The notes beneath the pieces are model-generated. The model worked only from the letters and a program-made list of their open reading frames with translations, was not told the origin of the DNA and made no database searches. A DNA stretch of 11,279 nucleotides, from the NCBI RefSeq assembly GCF_014904065.1, contig NZ_JACXJG010000009.1:14196-25474 (forward strand), written 5' to 3'. How positions within the stretch are numbered: the stretch's first letter is position 1; each line of letters begins with the position of its first letter. The stretch comes from Gulosibacter sediminis (GTDB taxonomy: Bacteria; Actinomycetota; Actinomycetes; Actinomycetales; Microbacteriaceae). This document shows positions 1 through 6,977 of the stretch, one piece after another. The position numbers and the translations under genes were made by a program.

Positions 1-427
1 CGACCTCCTGCCAGGTGGGCTGCGCATCCTCAGACCAACCGAGCTCGGCGGCCTTCTCGGGCTGCAGGCCGAGCGCGACCGGCGAGCGCATGATCGACTC
101 GCTCTGCGCGATCATCGACTCGCCCTCGGGGAACAGCGTGAGGTAGCGGTTCGACGGGAACCAGGTCGCATCCCACTCGTTCTCGTCGCTCGCGAGCAAC
201 GCCTCGGTGCCGTCGAGCGTGCCGATGTACTCGAACTCGAACGTGACGCCGGTCTCGTCGGCCATGTCGTTGAGAATCGGCTCGAGGTCTTTCACCTCTG
301 AGCCCGCGAGCACGCGGATGACGTTGTCGCTGTTGGCCGCGCCGGTCGGCGAGCATGCCGCGAGCGCGAGGGGCAGGGCGAAGGCGGCGACGAGCGCGCC
401 AGCGAAGCGACGGATGCGTAGGGTCAC
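1..427 (-). CDS. Solute-binding-like lipoprotein, N-terminal part (possibly SBP-VWA fusion); 3' end outside window
   Basis: Only the first 142 codons are present; the gene continues beyond base 1. The GTG start at 427-425 lies inside the stop of the upstream gene (GTGA, 4-base overlap), so translation is probably coupled. The N-terminus VTLRIRRFAGALVAAFALPL is a basic, hydrophobic signal sequence followed by ALAACS, a lipobox whose Cys is at about residue 24, so the protein should be lipid-anchored outside the membrane. The next stretch (IRVLAGSEVKDLEPILNDMA, later FEFEYIGTLDGTEAL and DATWFPSNRYLTLFP) reads like the first lobe of a periplasmic-type solute-binding fold. From family memory, similar actinobacterial proteins carry a VWA domain after this lobe and sit near toxic-anion-resistance (TelA-like) genes. 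That part is not visible here, so the VWA suggestion is an inference. Substrate unknown. Confidence 0.8.
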   Translation of the reverse strand, partial: MTLRIRRFAGALVAAFALPLALAACSPTGAANSDNVIRVLAGSEVKDLEPILNDMADETGVTFEFEYIGTLDGTEALLASDENEWDATWFPSNRYLTLFPEGESMIAQSESIMRSPVALGLQPEKAAELGWSEDAQPTWQEV

Positions 428-1629
428 GGTGATTCGTCCTGTCCGCTCGAGTCTTGCTCGGGGCTATCGGTTTCGGGAGTTGCTGGCGGGGCGCCGGAGA
501 CGTCGTAGGCCGAACCAATCTCGGTGAGGAGGTAGTCGAGCATCTCGTAGCTCGGCTCTTGCGCGAGGTTCACGAACGCGCTCGTCGAGGGGTACTGCTC
601 GGAGATCTGCTCTTGCTCGGTGAAGTCGGCGAAGGCGTTCGAGTTCTGGCCGGTGGGGCGGAACCCGTGGGCCGCGAGCAGCGACGCGAGCTCGGGGTCG
701 GTCTCGAGCAGCTGCATCACATCCTGCCCCGCATCTGAGAATGTGACGCCGGTGTGCACCGAGAAGATCGTCGGCGAGGGGTACGCGAGCACCATGCCGT
801 CTTGGATGCGCGAGCCGTCGCGCACCTGCTCTTCGAGAAACTGACCCTCGTAGACGAACACCATCGGCACGGCGCCGATACCCTGCGAGAGATAGTCCTC
901 GAACGGCGCGGCCGACGAGGCGCCGGCGTAGCCCTGCGCGACGAACAGCTGCGTGAGCGTGCCGAGGTAGGGCGCCGCCTGCGACTGACTCGTGAGCACG
1001 CTCTCGCCGTTGAGCACATACGCCGCGAGCGCGAGGTACATGCCCGCCGAGTTCGAGGTGCGAATGTCGGTCGAGGTGATCATGACACTGCGCGGCGAGT
1101 TGTAGAGGTCGTCGGCGCCCTCGAGCTGATTCCAGCGCGTGTCGCTCTCAACGAGGTCGAGGTAGGCGGCCATGTCGACCTGCCAGGCGCCGTTCGCATC
1201 CTGCGTCGCCGCGCCGTTCTGCTCGAGCAGCTCCATCACCGGCTCGAACGTCGCGATCGCGAGCGGTGAGAAGAACGGCTTGTGGGTCGAGAGCACCGCG
1301 TCGGGGTGCGTCGACTCGATGTGTTCGGCCGCGATCTCGGAGGCCGGGAACGCGAAGTCGTTCTCGGTGAGGCCGTCGAGGCTCGCCATGTGCCACGAGC
1401 CCGAGGTGGTGACGTTGACCTCGTAGCCGTGCTCGGCAAAGACTTCCTGCACGGCCGGGTCTTCGAAGAACGCCTTCTTCTCAGAGCCGACGACGCCCGT
1501 CACCTCGGTGAGATTGCCGTTCGACGTGCCGTCGTTGCGGCCGAGGCCCGTGACCTGCAGCACGATCACGGCGATGATGCCCACGACGAGGATCCCGATT
1601 CCAATGAAATGGATTGGGCGAAGCTTCAT
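424..1629 (-). CDS. Membrane-anchored extracellular substrate-binding-like protein
   Basis: A 401-residue protein. The reading frame is open a further 18 codons upstream, but the ATG at 1629 has a GGAGG at 1641-1637 with 7 bases of spacing and is chosen. Residues about 5-28 (IHFIGIGILVVGIIAVIVLQ...) form one transmembrane segment with no Cys after it, so this is a signal anchor rather than a lipoprotein. The rest is extracellular. The stretch GSEKKAFFEDPAVQEVFAEH followed by VNVTTSGSWHMASL resembles the first strand and helix of a type-2 solute-binding fold. Later segments (PRSVMITSTDIRTSNSAGMY, AVPMVFVYEGQFL) fit the second lobe. The C-terminus is a Pro/Glu/Ser/Asp-rich tail. It ends in a 4-base overlap with the downstream lipoprotein gene, so the two are surely co-translated and probably act together. 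Ligand and exact role are not recognisable. No ABC permease or ATPase is next to them here. Confidence 0.85.
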   Translation of the reverse strand: MKLRPIHFIGIGILVVGIIAVIVLQVTGLGRNDGTSNGNLTEVTGVVGSEKKAFFEDPAVQEVFAEHGYEVNVTTSGSWHMASLDGLTENDFAFPASEIAAEHIESTHPDAVLSTHKPFFSPLAIATFEPVMELLEQNGAATQDANGAWQVDMAAYLDLVESDTRWNQLEGADDLYNSPRSVMITSTDIRTSNSAGMYLALAAYVLNGESVLTSQSQAAPYLGTLTQLFVAQGYAGASSAAPFEDYLSQGIGAVPMVFVYEGQFLEEQVRDGSRIQDGMVLAYPSPTIFSVHTGVTFSDAGQDVMQLLETDPELASLLAAHGFRPTGQNSNAFADFTEQEQISEQYPSTSAFVNLAQEPSYEMLDYLLTEIGSAYDVSGAPPATPETDSPEQDSSGQDESP

Positions 1630-1636
1630 AGGACTG

Positions 1637-1641
1637 CCTCC
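1637..1641 (-). promoter_or_regulatory. Shine-Dalgarno GGAGG that fixes the start at 1629
   Basis: On the minus strand GGAGG is followed by 7 bases (CAGTCCT) and then ATG. This favours the start at 1629 over the longer open frame beginning at 1683, whose first 18 residues show no leader character and would put a poorly hydrophobic stretch before the anchor helix. Confidence 0.75.
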
Positions 1642-1698
1642 GATCCCTGCGAATTCGACTACACGCAGGTGAACGGCTGGCAACGCCCAGGTGTCGCG

Positions 1699-3492
1699 CT
1701 ACTCGGGGTCGGTGATCTCGAGCAGCTCGTAGAGCCGCTTCGCCTTGCGGTCGCCCTCGGGCAGCGAGAGCGCCGTGAGCAGCAGGTGGCGCGAGTTGAG
1801 CACGGGTGCGGGCACGGTCGCGAGGTCGTATTCGAGGTAGCCCTCGGCGCCCCACTTCGACATGCGGTGCTCCCAGTGGAACAGGTCGTAGATGCTGTGG
1901 CCGCCGAGCCGCTCGGTGTCGAACTCGGTGTAGGCGAACCACTGCTCGAGCCGGCGGTGCAGCTCGGGGCTGTCGCCGAACTTCGAGTTCGCGTACTTGC
2001 GCGCGAGCAGCGGCGCGCTGAGCGTCTGCTCGTCGGTGTTGCGGTACATGCCCGTGATGATGCCGCCGCCGACGCCGAACAGCGTCGCCGCCTTCGCCGG
2101 GATGTTCACATAGAGCGCCGCCGCGAGGTTCGCGTAGCGGCGGTAGCTCGGGAACGTCGCGTTGTAGAGCTCGTCCATGGGCGAACCGCGCTTGACGTTA
2201 CGCACGTCGATGACGAGATGCGGCAGGCCCGCCGCCGCCGAGACGCGGCCCGCAATGTCGAGGTCGGTGTGCGTGCTCTTCTGCGGCACGTGGAACGGGT
2301 GGTAGGTGAAGGTGAGCGCGCCAGCTTCTTGCAGTTCGAGGATGCCCGCGGCGAGGATCGCGCGCGAATCGCGCCCCGAGGTGAGCGGCAGCGAGACCTC
2401 AGGGTGAGTGTCGCACCAGTTCGCGACCTGCTGCCGCAGTTCGTCGCGGAAGATGGGGAAGGCAGTTTCTGCGGGCTGCTCTTCGCACCGGTAGCCGCGG
2501 GGCGGGAAGAAGCGGCGGTGGGCTGCCTCGGACTTGGCGATGGTGAGGCGGCAGTTCGCCGAGACCTGGCGCACGTGGTCATGCGCGGTGATGAGGCCGG
2601 GCATCCAGCGGCCGAAGTCGTCGGCGTAGTCGGGGTGTGTGAGCGCCCAACGTTTCTCGCGGAACGTGAGGCCGCCCGCGTAGTTCGACAGCAGCGCGGT
2701 GTGCGAGGCGACGGCCGGCGCGAGGGCCCGGAGGTGCTCGGGCGTTTGCGCGCTGCCCGGCAGGTTTGGGTGCGGGATGGAAGTCGTGTGGGCGAACGGT
2801 CCGTCGCTCGGGGCGGGTGCGGTTACAGGCGCCGCGACGCGGATGTTGCCCTGGTCGAGGTAGTAGCAGGCGCGCGTCGCCATCGGGTCGCCATAGACGT
2901 CGAGCTCGTCGCCGCGCAGCACGAACGCGACGAAGCGGCCCGAGAGCCAGGTGACGAGTTCGTCGACGCGGATTCGGGATGAGCCGGAGGCCAGATCGGC
3001 GCGGGCGGCGGCAAGGAGCTCGCCGGCCACGGCATCGCGGCGGCTCGCGACGGTGCCGCCGCGCGCATCCGGGCCGCGGCTGGACTCTCGGTCACGCGCA
3101 TCCGCATCGCTGCCGGCCGACCCGCCACGCGCATCCGTCGCCGGGGCGAAGGCGTGGCCGAGGATCAGCACGGCGCAGCGCTCCCCCACCGCCTGCCGAT
3201 GCTCGAGCTCGGGGTCGATGGCGAAGTGCCAGTCGCCGAGGGTGAGCCGCTGCCAGCGCTCGCGCGGTAGCTCGGGCTCGACGCCGCGGATGCCGATGAA
3301 CCCCTTCGCGAAGACGTTCTTGTAGCCCCAGTGCTTGTACGCCGGCTTGAGCTGCTGCTCGTGGCGGTGGAACTCGCGGATGGCCGCGAGCCGGCGCGCT
3401 TCGGGGTCGCGCGCATCCTGGCCCGAGCGCTGGCCGCCCGCGCCGAGCATCCGCCTCGCCGCTGCCGCGAGCGCGCGCACCCGGCTAGGCAC
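1699..3492 (-). CDS. Asparagine-synthetase-like protein with degenerate glutaminase half
   Basis: About 597 residues from GTG 3492. The N-terminal half (LGDWHFAIDP, AVLILGHAFAP, WLSGRFVAFVLRGDELDVYG, DPMATRACYYL) follows the order of the class II glutamine-amidotransferase fold of AsnB proteins, but there is no Cys at position 2, so glutamine hydrolysis is not expected. A low-complexity Asp/Arg/Gly/Ser insert lies near residues 115-150. The C-terminal half carries the ATP-pyrophosphatase loop LPLTSGRDSRAILAAG (S372-G-R-D-S-R377), which would adenylate a carboxylate. Family enzymes make amides from a carboxylate and an amine or ammonia, and several act in surface-polysaccharide loci. The glycosyltransferase directly upstream supports an envelope-glycan role, but the substrate is unknown. 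The start is uncertain: GTG 3492 overlaps the upstream stop by 8 bases. GTG 3480, or ATG 3450 preceded by GAGG, are alternatives. No strong SD precedes GTG 3492 or GTG 3480. Confidence 0.85.
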   Translation of the reverse strand: MPSRVRALAAAARRMLGAGGQRSGQDARDPEARRLAAIREFHRHEQQLKPAYKHWGYKNVFAKGFIGIRGVEPELPRERWQRLTLGDWHFAIDPELEHRQAVGERCAVLILGHAFAPATDARGGSAGSDADARDRESSRGPDARGGTVASRRDAVAGELLAAARADLASGSSRIRVDELVTWLSGRFVAFVLRGDELDVYGDPMATRACYYLDQGNIRVAAPVTAPAPSDGPFAHTTSIPHPNLPGSAQTPEHLRALAPAVASHTALLSNYAGGLTFREKRWALTHPDYADDFGRWMPGLITAHDHVRQVSANCRLTIAKSEAAHRRFFPPRGYRCEEQPAETAFPIFRDELRQQVANWCDTHPEVSLPLTSGRDSRAILAAGILELQEAGALTFTYHPFHVPQKSTHTDLDIAGRVSAAAGLPHLVIDVRNVKRGSPMDELYNATFPSYRRYANLAAALYVNIPAKAATLFGVGGGIITGMYRNTDEQTLSAPLLARKYANSKFGDSPELHRRLEQWFAYTEFDTERLGGHSIYDLFHWEHRMSKWGAEGYLEYDLATVPAPVLNSRHLLLTALSLPEGDRKAKRLYELLEITDPE

Positions 3493-4738
3493 GGGCACCC
3501 GGGGCGTGGTCGTCGAGCACACGCTCGAGAATCTCGAGATAGCGCGTCGCGAGGCTCGAGTACGCAACGTGTTCGCGCGCCCACTGCTGGCCAGTGTCGC
3601 CGATCTCGAGGCGCTCGGGGTGTTCGATGAGGCCCTTCCAAGCGCCGACGAGGTCGTCGACGTCGCCCGGATGCACGACGGTGCCGGCGTGCGCCTCGAG
3701 CAGAATGCCTGCGCTCTCGCCCGCGAGGATGCCGGTGATGTGGCGCCCCGTCGAAAGCAGCTCGTAGAGCTTCGAGGGGATGGTCCAGAGGAACGGCTCC
3801 CAGTCGCGCAGCGACACGATGGTCGAGTCGGCCCAGGCGTAGTGGTGCACCACCTCGTTCGGCGGCACGCGGTCGAGGATCTCGATCGGCTCGCCGAGTT
3901 GCGCGTTGAGTTGCCGCAGCGCCGGGGCCTCGTGGCCCGCGCCCACGATGCGCGCCGCGAGGCGATAGCCCTGCTGGCGCAGGATCGCGGCCGCGCGAAT
4001 GATGAGGTCGAGGCCCTGGCTGCGTCCGAGGTTGCCCATGTAGAGCACTCGCAGCTCGGGGTGATCGGCGTCGCGGGCCGGCACTTGCTCGTAGGTTTCG
4101 GGCACGGTGCCGTTGCGGATGATCTCGAGGTGTTCGACACCGCGCTCCTCGAGCACGCCAGCGAACGCGCTCGTCGTCGTGACGACCTGCCCCGCCGAGA
4201 GTTGCGCGCGCGTGACCGATTCGTGGATGCGCCGCTTGACCATCGCAACCGGGCCGCGGCCGTTCGCGAGACCGGGCGTGTAGGTGACGAGGTCGGGCCA
4301 AGCGTCGCGCATCTCGGTGATGACGGGCAGGCTGAACTTACGGCCGAGCCAGTTGCCGGCGTAGATCGTCTCGATGGCGGGGGCCGTCGCGACGATGATG
4401 TCGGGGCGGATGCGGCCCTTCTTGATGAGCTGCGCCGCGCGGCGGGCGGTGGATGCGGCGGCCGTCGTGTGGTCGAAGGTGCGCGTGATGATGTCGCCGC
4501 GGTGCGGCAGCCAGCCGCTGCGGAATACCTCGACGCCGTGCTCGGTCGTCGTGTGGCTGCCGGCGCGATAGGTGCGGCGGTAGTGTTTCGCAAGCTTGCC
4601 CGACGGGTAGTGCGGCGGCGGGGTGATCACCGCGACCTCGTGCCCGCGCTCGACGAACTCTCGCGTGAGCGCGCCCCAGCGTCGCTGCGGGGCACCGTCT
4701 TCGGGGGCGAAATAGTGGGTCAGCAGTAAAACCCGCAC
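3485..4738 (-). CDS. Glycosyltransferase family 4 (WbuB-like)
   Basis: A 417-residue cytoplasmic GT-B enzyme. The N-terminus MRVLLLTHYFAPEDGAPQRR and HEVAVITPPPHYPSGKL is the classic opening of the GT4 N-domain (first strand, then a glycine/proline-rich loop). PDIIVATAPAIETIYAGNWL and VITEMRDAWPDL continue it. The C-domain has ELRVLYMGNLGRSQGLDLII, RIVGAGHEAPALRQL and the nucleotide-sugar-binding region PSKLYELLSTGRHITGI followed by VVHPGDVDDLVGAW. It should transfer a sugar from an NDP-sugar to a lipid-linked or growing glycan; donor and acceptor cannot be read from sequence. The GTG start at 4738 has an AGGAGGGG at 4752-4745, close to the start codon. It is the first gene of the leftward block, divergent from the LCP gene, and runs into the Asn-synthetase-like gene with overlap, so the two are likely one transcript. 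Confidence 0.92.
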   Translation of the reverse strand: MRVLLLTHYFAPEDGAPQRRWGALTREFVERGHEVAVITPPPHYPSGKLAKHYRRTYRAGSHTTTEHGVEVFRSGWLPHRGDIITRTFDHTTAAASTARRAAQLIKKGRIRPDIIVATAPAIETIYAGNWLGRKFSLPVITEMRDAWPDLVTYTPGLANGRGPVAMVKRRIHESVTRAQLSAGQVVTTTSAFAGVLEERGVEHLEIIRNGTVPETYEQVPARDADHPELRVLYMGNLGRSQGLDLIIRAAAILRQQGYRLAARIVGAGHEAPALRQLNAQLGEPIEILDRVPPNEVVHHYAWADSTIVSLRDWEPFLWTIPSKLYELLSTGRHITGILAGESAGILLEAHAGTVVHPGDVDDLVGAWKGLIEHPERLEIGDTGQQWAREHVAYSSLATRYLEILERVLDDHAPGARA

Positions 4739-4827
4739 GTATCCCCTCCTCTTCGCTCCCGAGTACTCGTCGTTTCAGAATACGGGGTGCCTACCATGGC
4801 GTGGAACGACCATGGGATACTGCCGTC
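4739..4827. promoter_or_regulatory. Divergent intergenic region between glycosyltransferase and LCP genes
   Basis: This 89-base gap must hold promoters for both directions unless transcripts start further away. On the minus strand TATTCT (4782-4777) fits the TAnnnT form of an actinobacterial -10, about 39 bases before the GTG start, with the SD in between. On the plus strand GATACT (4816-4821) ends only 6 bases before ATG 4828, which would give a nearly leaderless LCP mRNA; no SD is seen before that ATG. No convincing -35 box was found for either, so these boxes are weak proposals. Confidence 0.35.
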
Positions 4828-5844
4828 ATGGAACACGAGGAAGCGAACCGCGCCGAGCCCCGCCAGCGAACCCGCGCACAGCGCCGCCGCCGCAACATCT
4901 GGATCGCCATTGGCTCGGTTTTCCTCGTACTCGTATTGGCCGCCGGTGCCGCGATCTACTCGGTGTACGCGCGCTGGGGCAACACCGAGACGATTCAGGA
5001 TGCGTTCCCCGACGAGACCGTGCGCCCCACCGAGAACACGAGCGGCTCGATGAACATCCTGCTGCTCGGCTCCGACTCGCGCGACGACCAGGCCTCGACC
5101 GAACTCGACGGCACCGGATCGCGCGCCGACACGATGATCGTGGCGCACATCCCGGCCGACCGCTCGGGCGTGCAGATGATGTCGATCATGCGCGACTCGT
5201 GGGTGGATATTCCGGGTTACGGCATGAACAAGATCAATGCCGCGATGGCATACGGCGGCGTACCGCTCGTGATTCAGACCGTTGAGGGCATCATCGACCA
5301 GCGCATCGACCACGTCGTGATGGTCGACTTCGAAGGGTTCAAGGACATCACCGACGCGCTCGGCGGCGTCACCGTGAACAACCCGACTGAGTTCACCTCG
5401 GGATCGCCGACAAACGAGCACTACCCTGCCGGGCAGATCACGCTCTCGGGCGACCGCGCGCTCGCGTTCGTGCGCGAGCGGTACGCGTTCACCGACGGCG
5501 ACTACCAGCGCGTCGAGAACCAGCAGCTGTTCCTGAAGGCTGTGGCCGACAAGATGCTGAGCCGCGACGTGCTGACGAACCCGGTGACGCTCAACTCGCT
5601 GCTGAACTCGGTCGTGCCGTACATTGCGCGTGACTCGGAGCTGACGGTGAACGCCATGGTCGACCTCGGCACGAGCATGGCGTCGATCAAGAGCAGCGAC
5701 ATCACGTCGTTCACGCTGCCGACGACCGGCACCGGCGACGAGGGCGGTCAGTCGGTCGTCTACCTCAACGACGCCGAGCTGCCCACCGTGCAGCAGCACT
5801 TCGCCGACGACACCCTGGCTGGGTACGACCCGCCTGCGCGGTAA
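4828..5844 (+). CDS. LytR-CpsA-Psr (LCP) family cell-wall glycopolymer ligase
   Basis: A 338-residue membrane protein. An Arg-rich cytoplasmic head (RQRTRAQRRRRN) precedes one transmembrane helix at about 24-46 (IWIAIGSVFLVLVLAAGAAI), leaving the catalytic domain outside. The LCP domain opens with MNILLLGSDSRDD (from residue 75), then RADTMIVAHI, MMSIMRDSWVDIPGYGMNKI, VVMVDFEGFKDITDALGGV and ALAFVRERYAFTDGDYQRVE with ENQQ. These carry the conserved Asp and Arg residues that bind the pyrophosphate of a lipid-linked substrate. The family moves glycopolymers (teichoic acid, capsule or arabinogalactan-type) from polyprenyl pyrophosphate to peptidoglycan. There is no LytR_C domain; the protein ends soon after the core. 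ATG 4828 is preferred because the helix and basic head follow at normal spacing. The frame also opens at GTG 4801. Divergent placement beside a glycosyltransferase fits a shared envelope role. Confidence 0.93.
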   Translation: MEHEEANRAEPRQRTRAQRRRRNIWIAIGSVFLVLVLAAGAAIYSVYARWGNTETIQDAFPDETVRPTENTSGSMNILLLGSDSRDDQASTELDGTGSRADTMIVAHIPADRSGVQMMSIMRDSWVDIPGYGMNKINAAMAYGGVPLVIQTVEGIIDQRIDHVVMVDFEGFKDITDALGGVTVNNPTEFTSGSPTNEHYPAGQITLSGDRALAFVRERYAFTDGDYQRVENQQLFLKAVADKMLSRDVLTNPVTLNSLLNSVVPYIARDSELTVNAMVDLGTSMASIKSSDITSFTLPTTGTGDEGGQSVVYLNDAELPTVQQHFADDTLAGYDPPAR

Positions 5845-5881
5845 TTCTCTGCTTGCGTGACGTTGGCGGCCGGCCGATGGG

Positions 5882-6823
5882 TCAGGCGTCGAGGCCGAGC
5901 GTCTGCATGACGTGCCAGACGCGCTCGCGCTGCGCCGCATCCAGGCCCTGAATGGGCAGCGGTAGGCTGCGCTCCGGCGCGAGACCGAGGTGCTCGGCGA
6001 TCGCCGCGACCACGCGCAGGCTGCCGCCGAGTTCGGCGAACAGCTGCCACAGCGGCGCGAGTCGCTCTGAGGCGGCGGATGCTCCGGTCGCGTCGCCGGC
6101 GAGGGCCGCGCGGGTGATCTCGAGCGCGGGCTTGGGCAGCGTTCCGCCGATCACCGAGTACCAGACGTCGCAACCGGCGCTGAGTCCGGTCGCGGCGAAC
6201 GCGTCGCCCGAGATGCCGATGGTGACGTGCTCGGGAATCGCGGCGCGGATCTCGGCGACGCGGGCCTGCACCGACGCGAGGTCGCCCGGCACGCCGGGGA
6301 TCTTGATCGACGCGATACCCGGCAGCTGCGCGATGCGGCCGTAGAGCTCGGTCGTGAAGGTGAAGTGTGTGGTGCCGGGGTTGTCGTAGACGACGACCGG
6401 CAGTTCGCTCGCGTCGGTCACGGCGCGGAACAGCTCAAACACGTCGTCGTGTGTGAGCGGCTGGTACGTCATCGGGGCGAGCAACACCGCCTGCGCGCCG
6501 GCCCGCGCCGCATTCTCGACGTTCTTCAGCACATCCGAAGTGCGGAGCGCGCCGACTCCGACCGCGACCGGGGTCTCGCCAGCGTGCTGCACGGCCAGCT
6601 GCGCGACCCGGGCGCGCTCTTCAACCGAGAGGTACGCGTACGAGCCGGTCGAGCCGAGCGCGGTGATCGCATCTACGCCCGCGGCCGCGAGGCGCTCGAC
6701 GAGGCCGGCGAAGGCGTGCTCGTCAACGCGGTCATCGGCGAGCGGCGTGAGTGGAAACGCGTTGAGGCCAGTGAACACGGTGAACTCCTGAGGGTCGGGC
6801 GGTGACAGTGTCGAGTTTGTCAT
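5882..6823 (-). CDS. DapA-superfamily aldolase/lyase (dihydrodipicolinate-synthase-like), probably not the lysine enzyme
   Basis: About 313 residues from ATG 6823 (MTNSTLSPPD), a usual length for this (beta/alpha)8-barrel family. LNAFPLTPLADDRVDEHAF and LVERLAAAGVDAITALGSTG match the family opening. The pyruvate-binding loop is GSTGS (57-61) where true DHDPS has GTTGE. Tyr146 in VVVYDNPGTTHF and Schiff-base Lys174 in IASIKIPGV are both present. GISGDAFAATGLSAGCDVWY follows as the usual late loop. The enzyme should form a Schiff base with pyruvate or a related keto acid and catalyse an aldol addition or cleavage. The changed loop points to a paralogue with another substrate (sugar-acid, N-acylneuraminate-like or hydroxyproline-type pathways are all possible). 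Alternative starts are ATG 6838 and TTG 6859; none has a good SD. Its 3' end faces the LCP gene across 37 bases. Confidence 0.88.
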   Translation of the reverse strand: MTNSTLSPPDPQEFTVFTGLNAFPLTPLADDRVDEHAFAGLVERLAAAGVDAITALGSTGSYAYLSVEERARVAQLAVQHAGETPVAVGVGALRTSDVLKNVENAARAGAQAVLLAPMTYQPLTHDDVFELFRAVTDASELPVVVYDNPGTTHFTFTTELYGRIAQLPGIASIKIPGVPGDLASVQARVAEIRAAIPEHVTIGISGDAFAATGLSAGCDVWYSVIGGTLPKPALEITRAALAGDATGASAASERLAPLWQLFAELGGSLRVVAAIAEHLGLAPERSLPLPIQGLDAAQRERVWHVMQTLGLDA

Positions 6824-6888
6824 TAGCGACTCGGCCATGCATGAGTCGACTACCACCAATGCATCGCGACAACGCTAATCACTGCGCC

Positions 6889-6910
6889 CGCGGGCGAACA
6901 CGAGCCCGCG
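6889..6910 (-). terminator. GC-rich hairpin between YdbT-like and DapA-like genes, possible terminator
   Basis: CGCGGGC (6889-6895) and GCCCGCG (6904-6910) form a perfect 7-bp G/C stem around the 8-base loop GAACACGA. It lies 68 bases after the YdbT-like stop and before the DapA-like start, where a terminator would be expected. There is no T-run on either side, so it may act only weakly, or as an mRNA 3' barrier. Confidence 0.4.
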
Positions 6911-6977
6911 CATCCGGGCGGGTTGGGGCAGCAGTACGGCAGAAGTAATGAGCGCTGCGGCTTGGCGGATGCGCTGG

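Noticed and set aside
1282..2982. Long plus-strand open frame (566 codons) opposite the Asn-synthetase-like and solute-binding-like genes
   Set aside because: Its translation is Arg/Val/Glu-rich with no domain, no SD and no hydrophobic pattern. It is the usual antisense frame of a high-GC gene, and the minus strand has recognisable families.
3493..4593. Extension of the Asn-synthetase-like frame upstream through the whole glycosyltransferase
   Set aside because: The frame is open only because of high GC. The extension is Arg/Ser/Thr-rich with no domain, and the GT4 enzyme occupies this DNA in another frame with a good SD.
5867..5876. Perfect palindrome CGGCCGGCCG between the LCP and DapA-like genes
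   Set aside because: There is no loop or T-run, and a ten-base G/C palindrome is easily expected by chance at this composition. It is not strong enough for a bidirectional terminator.
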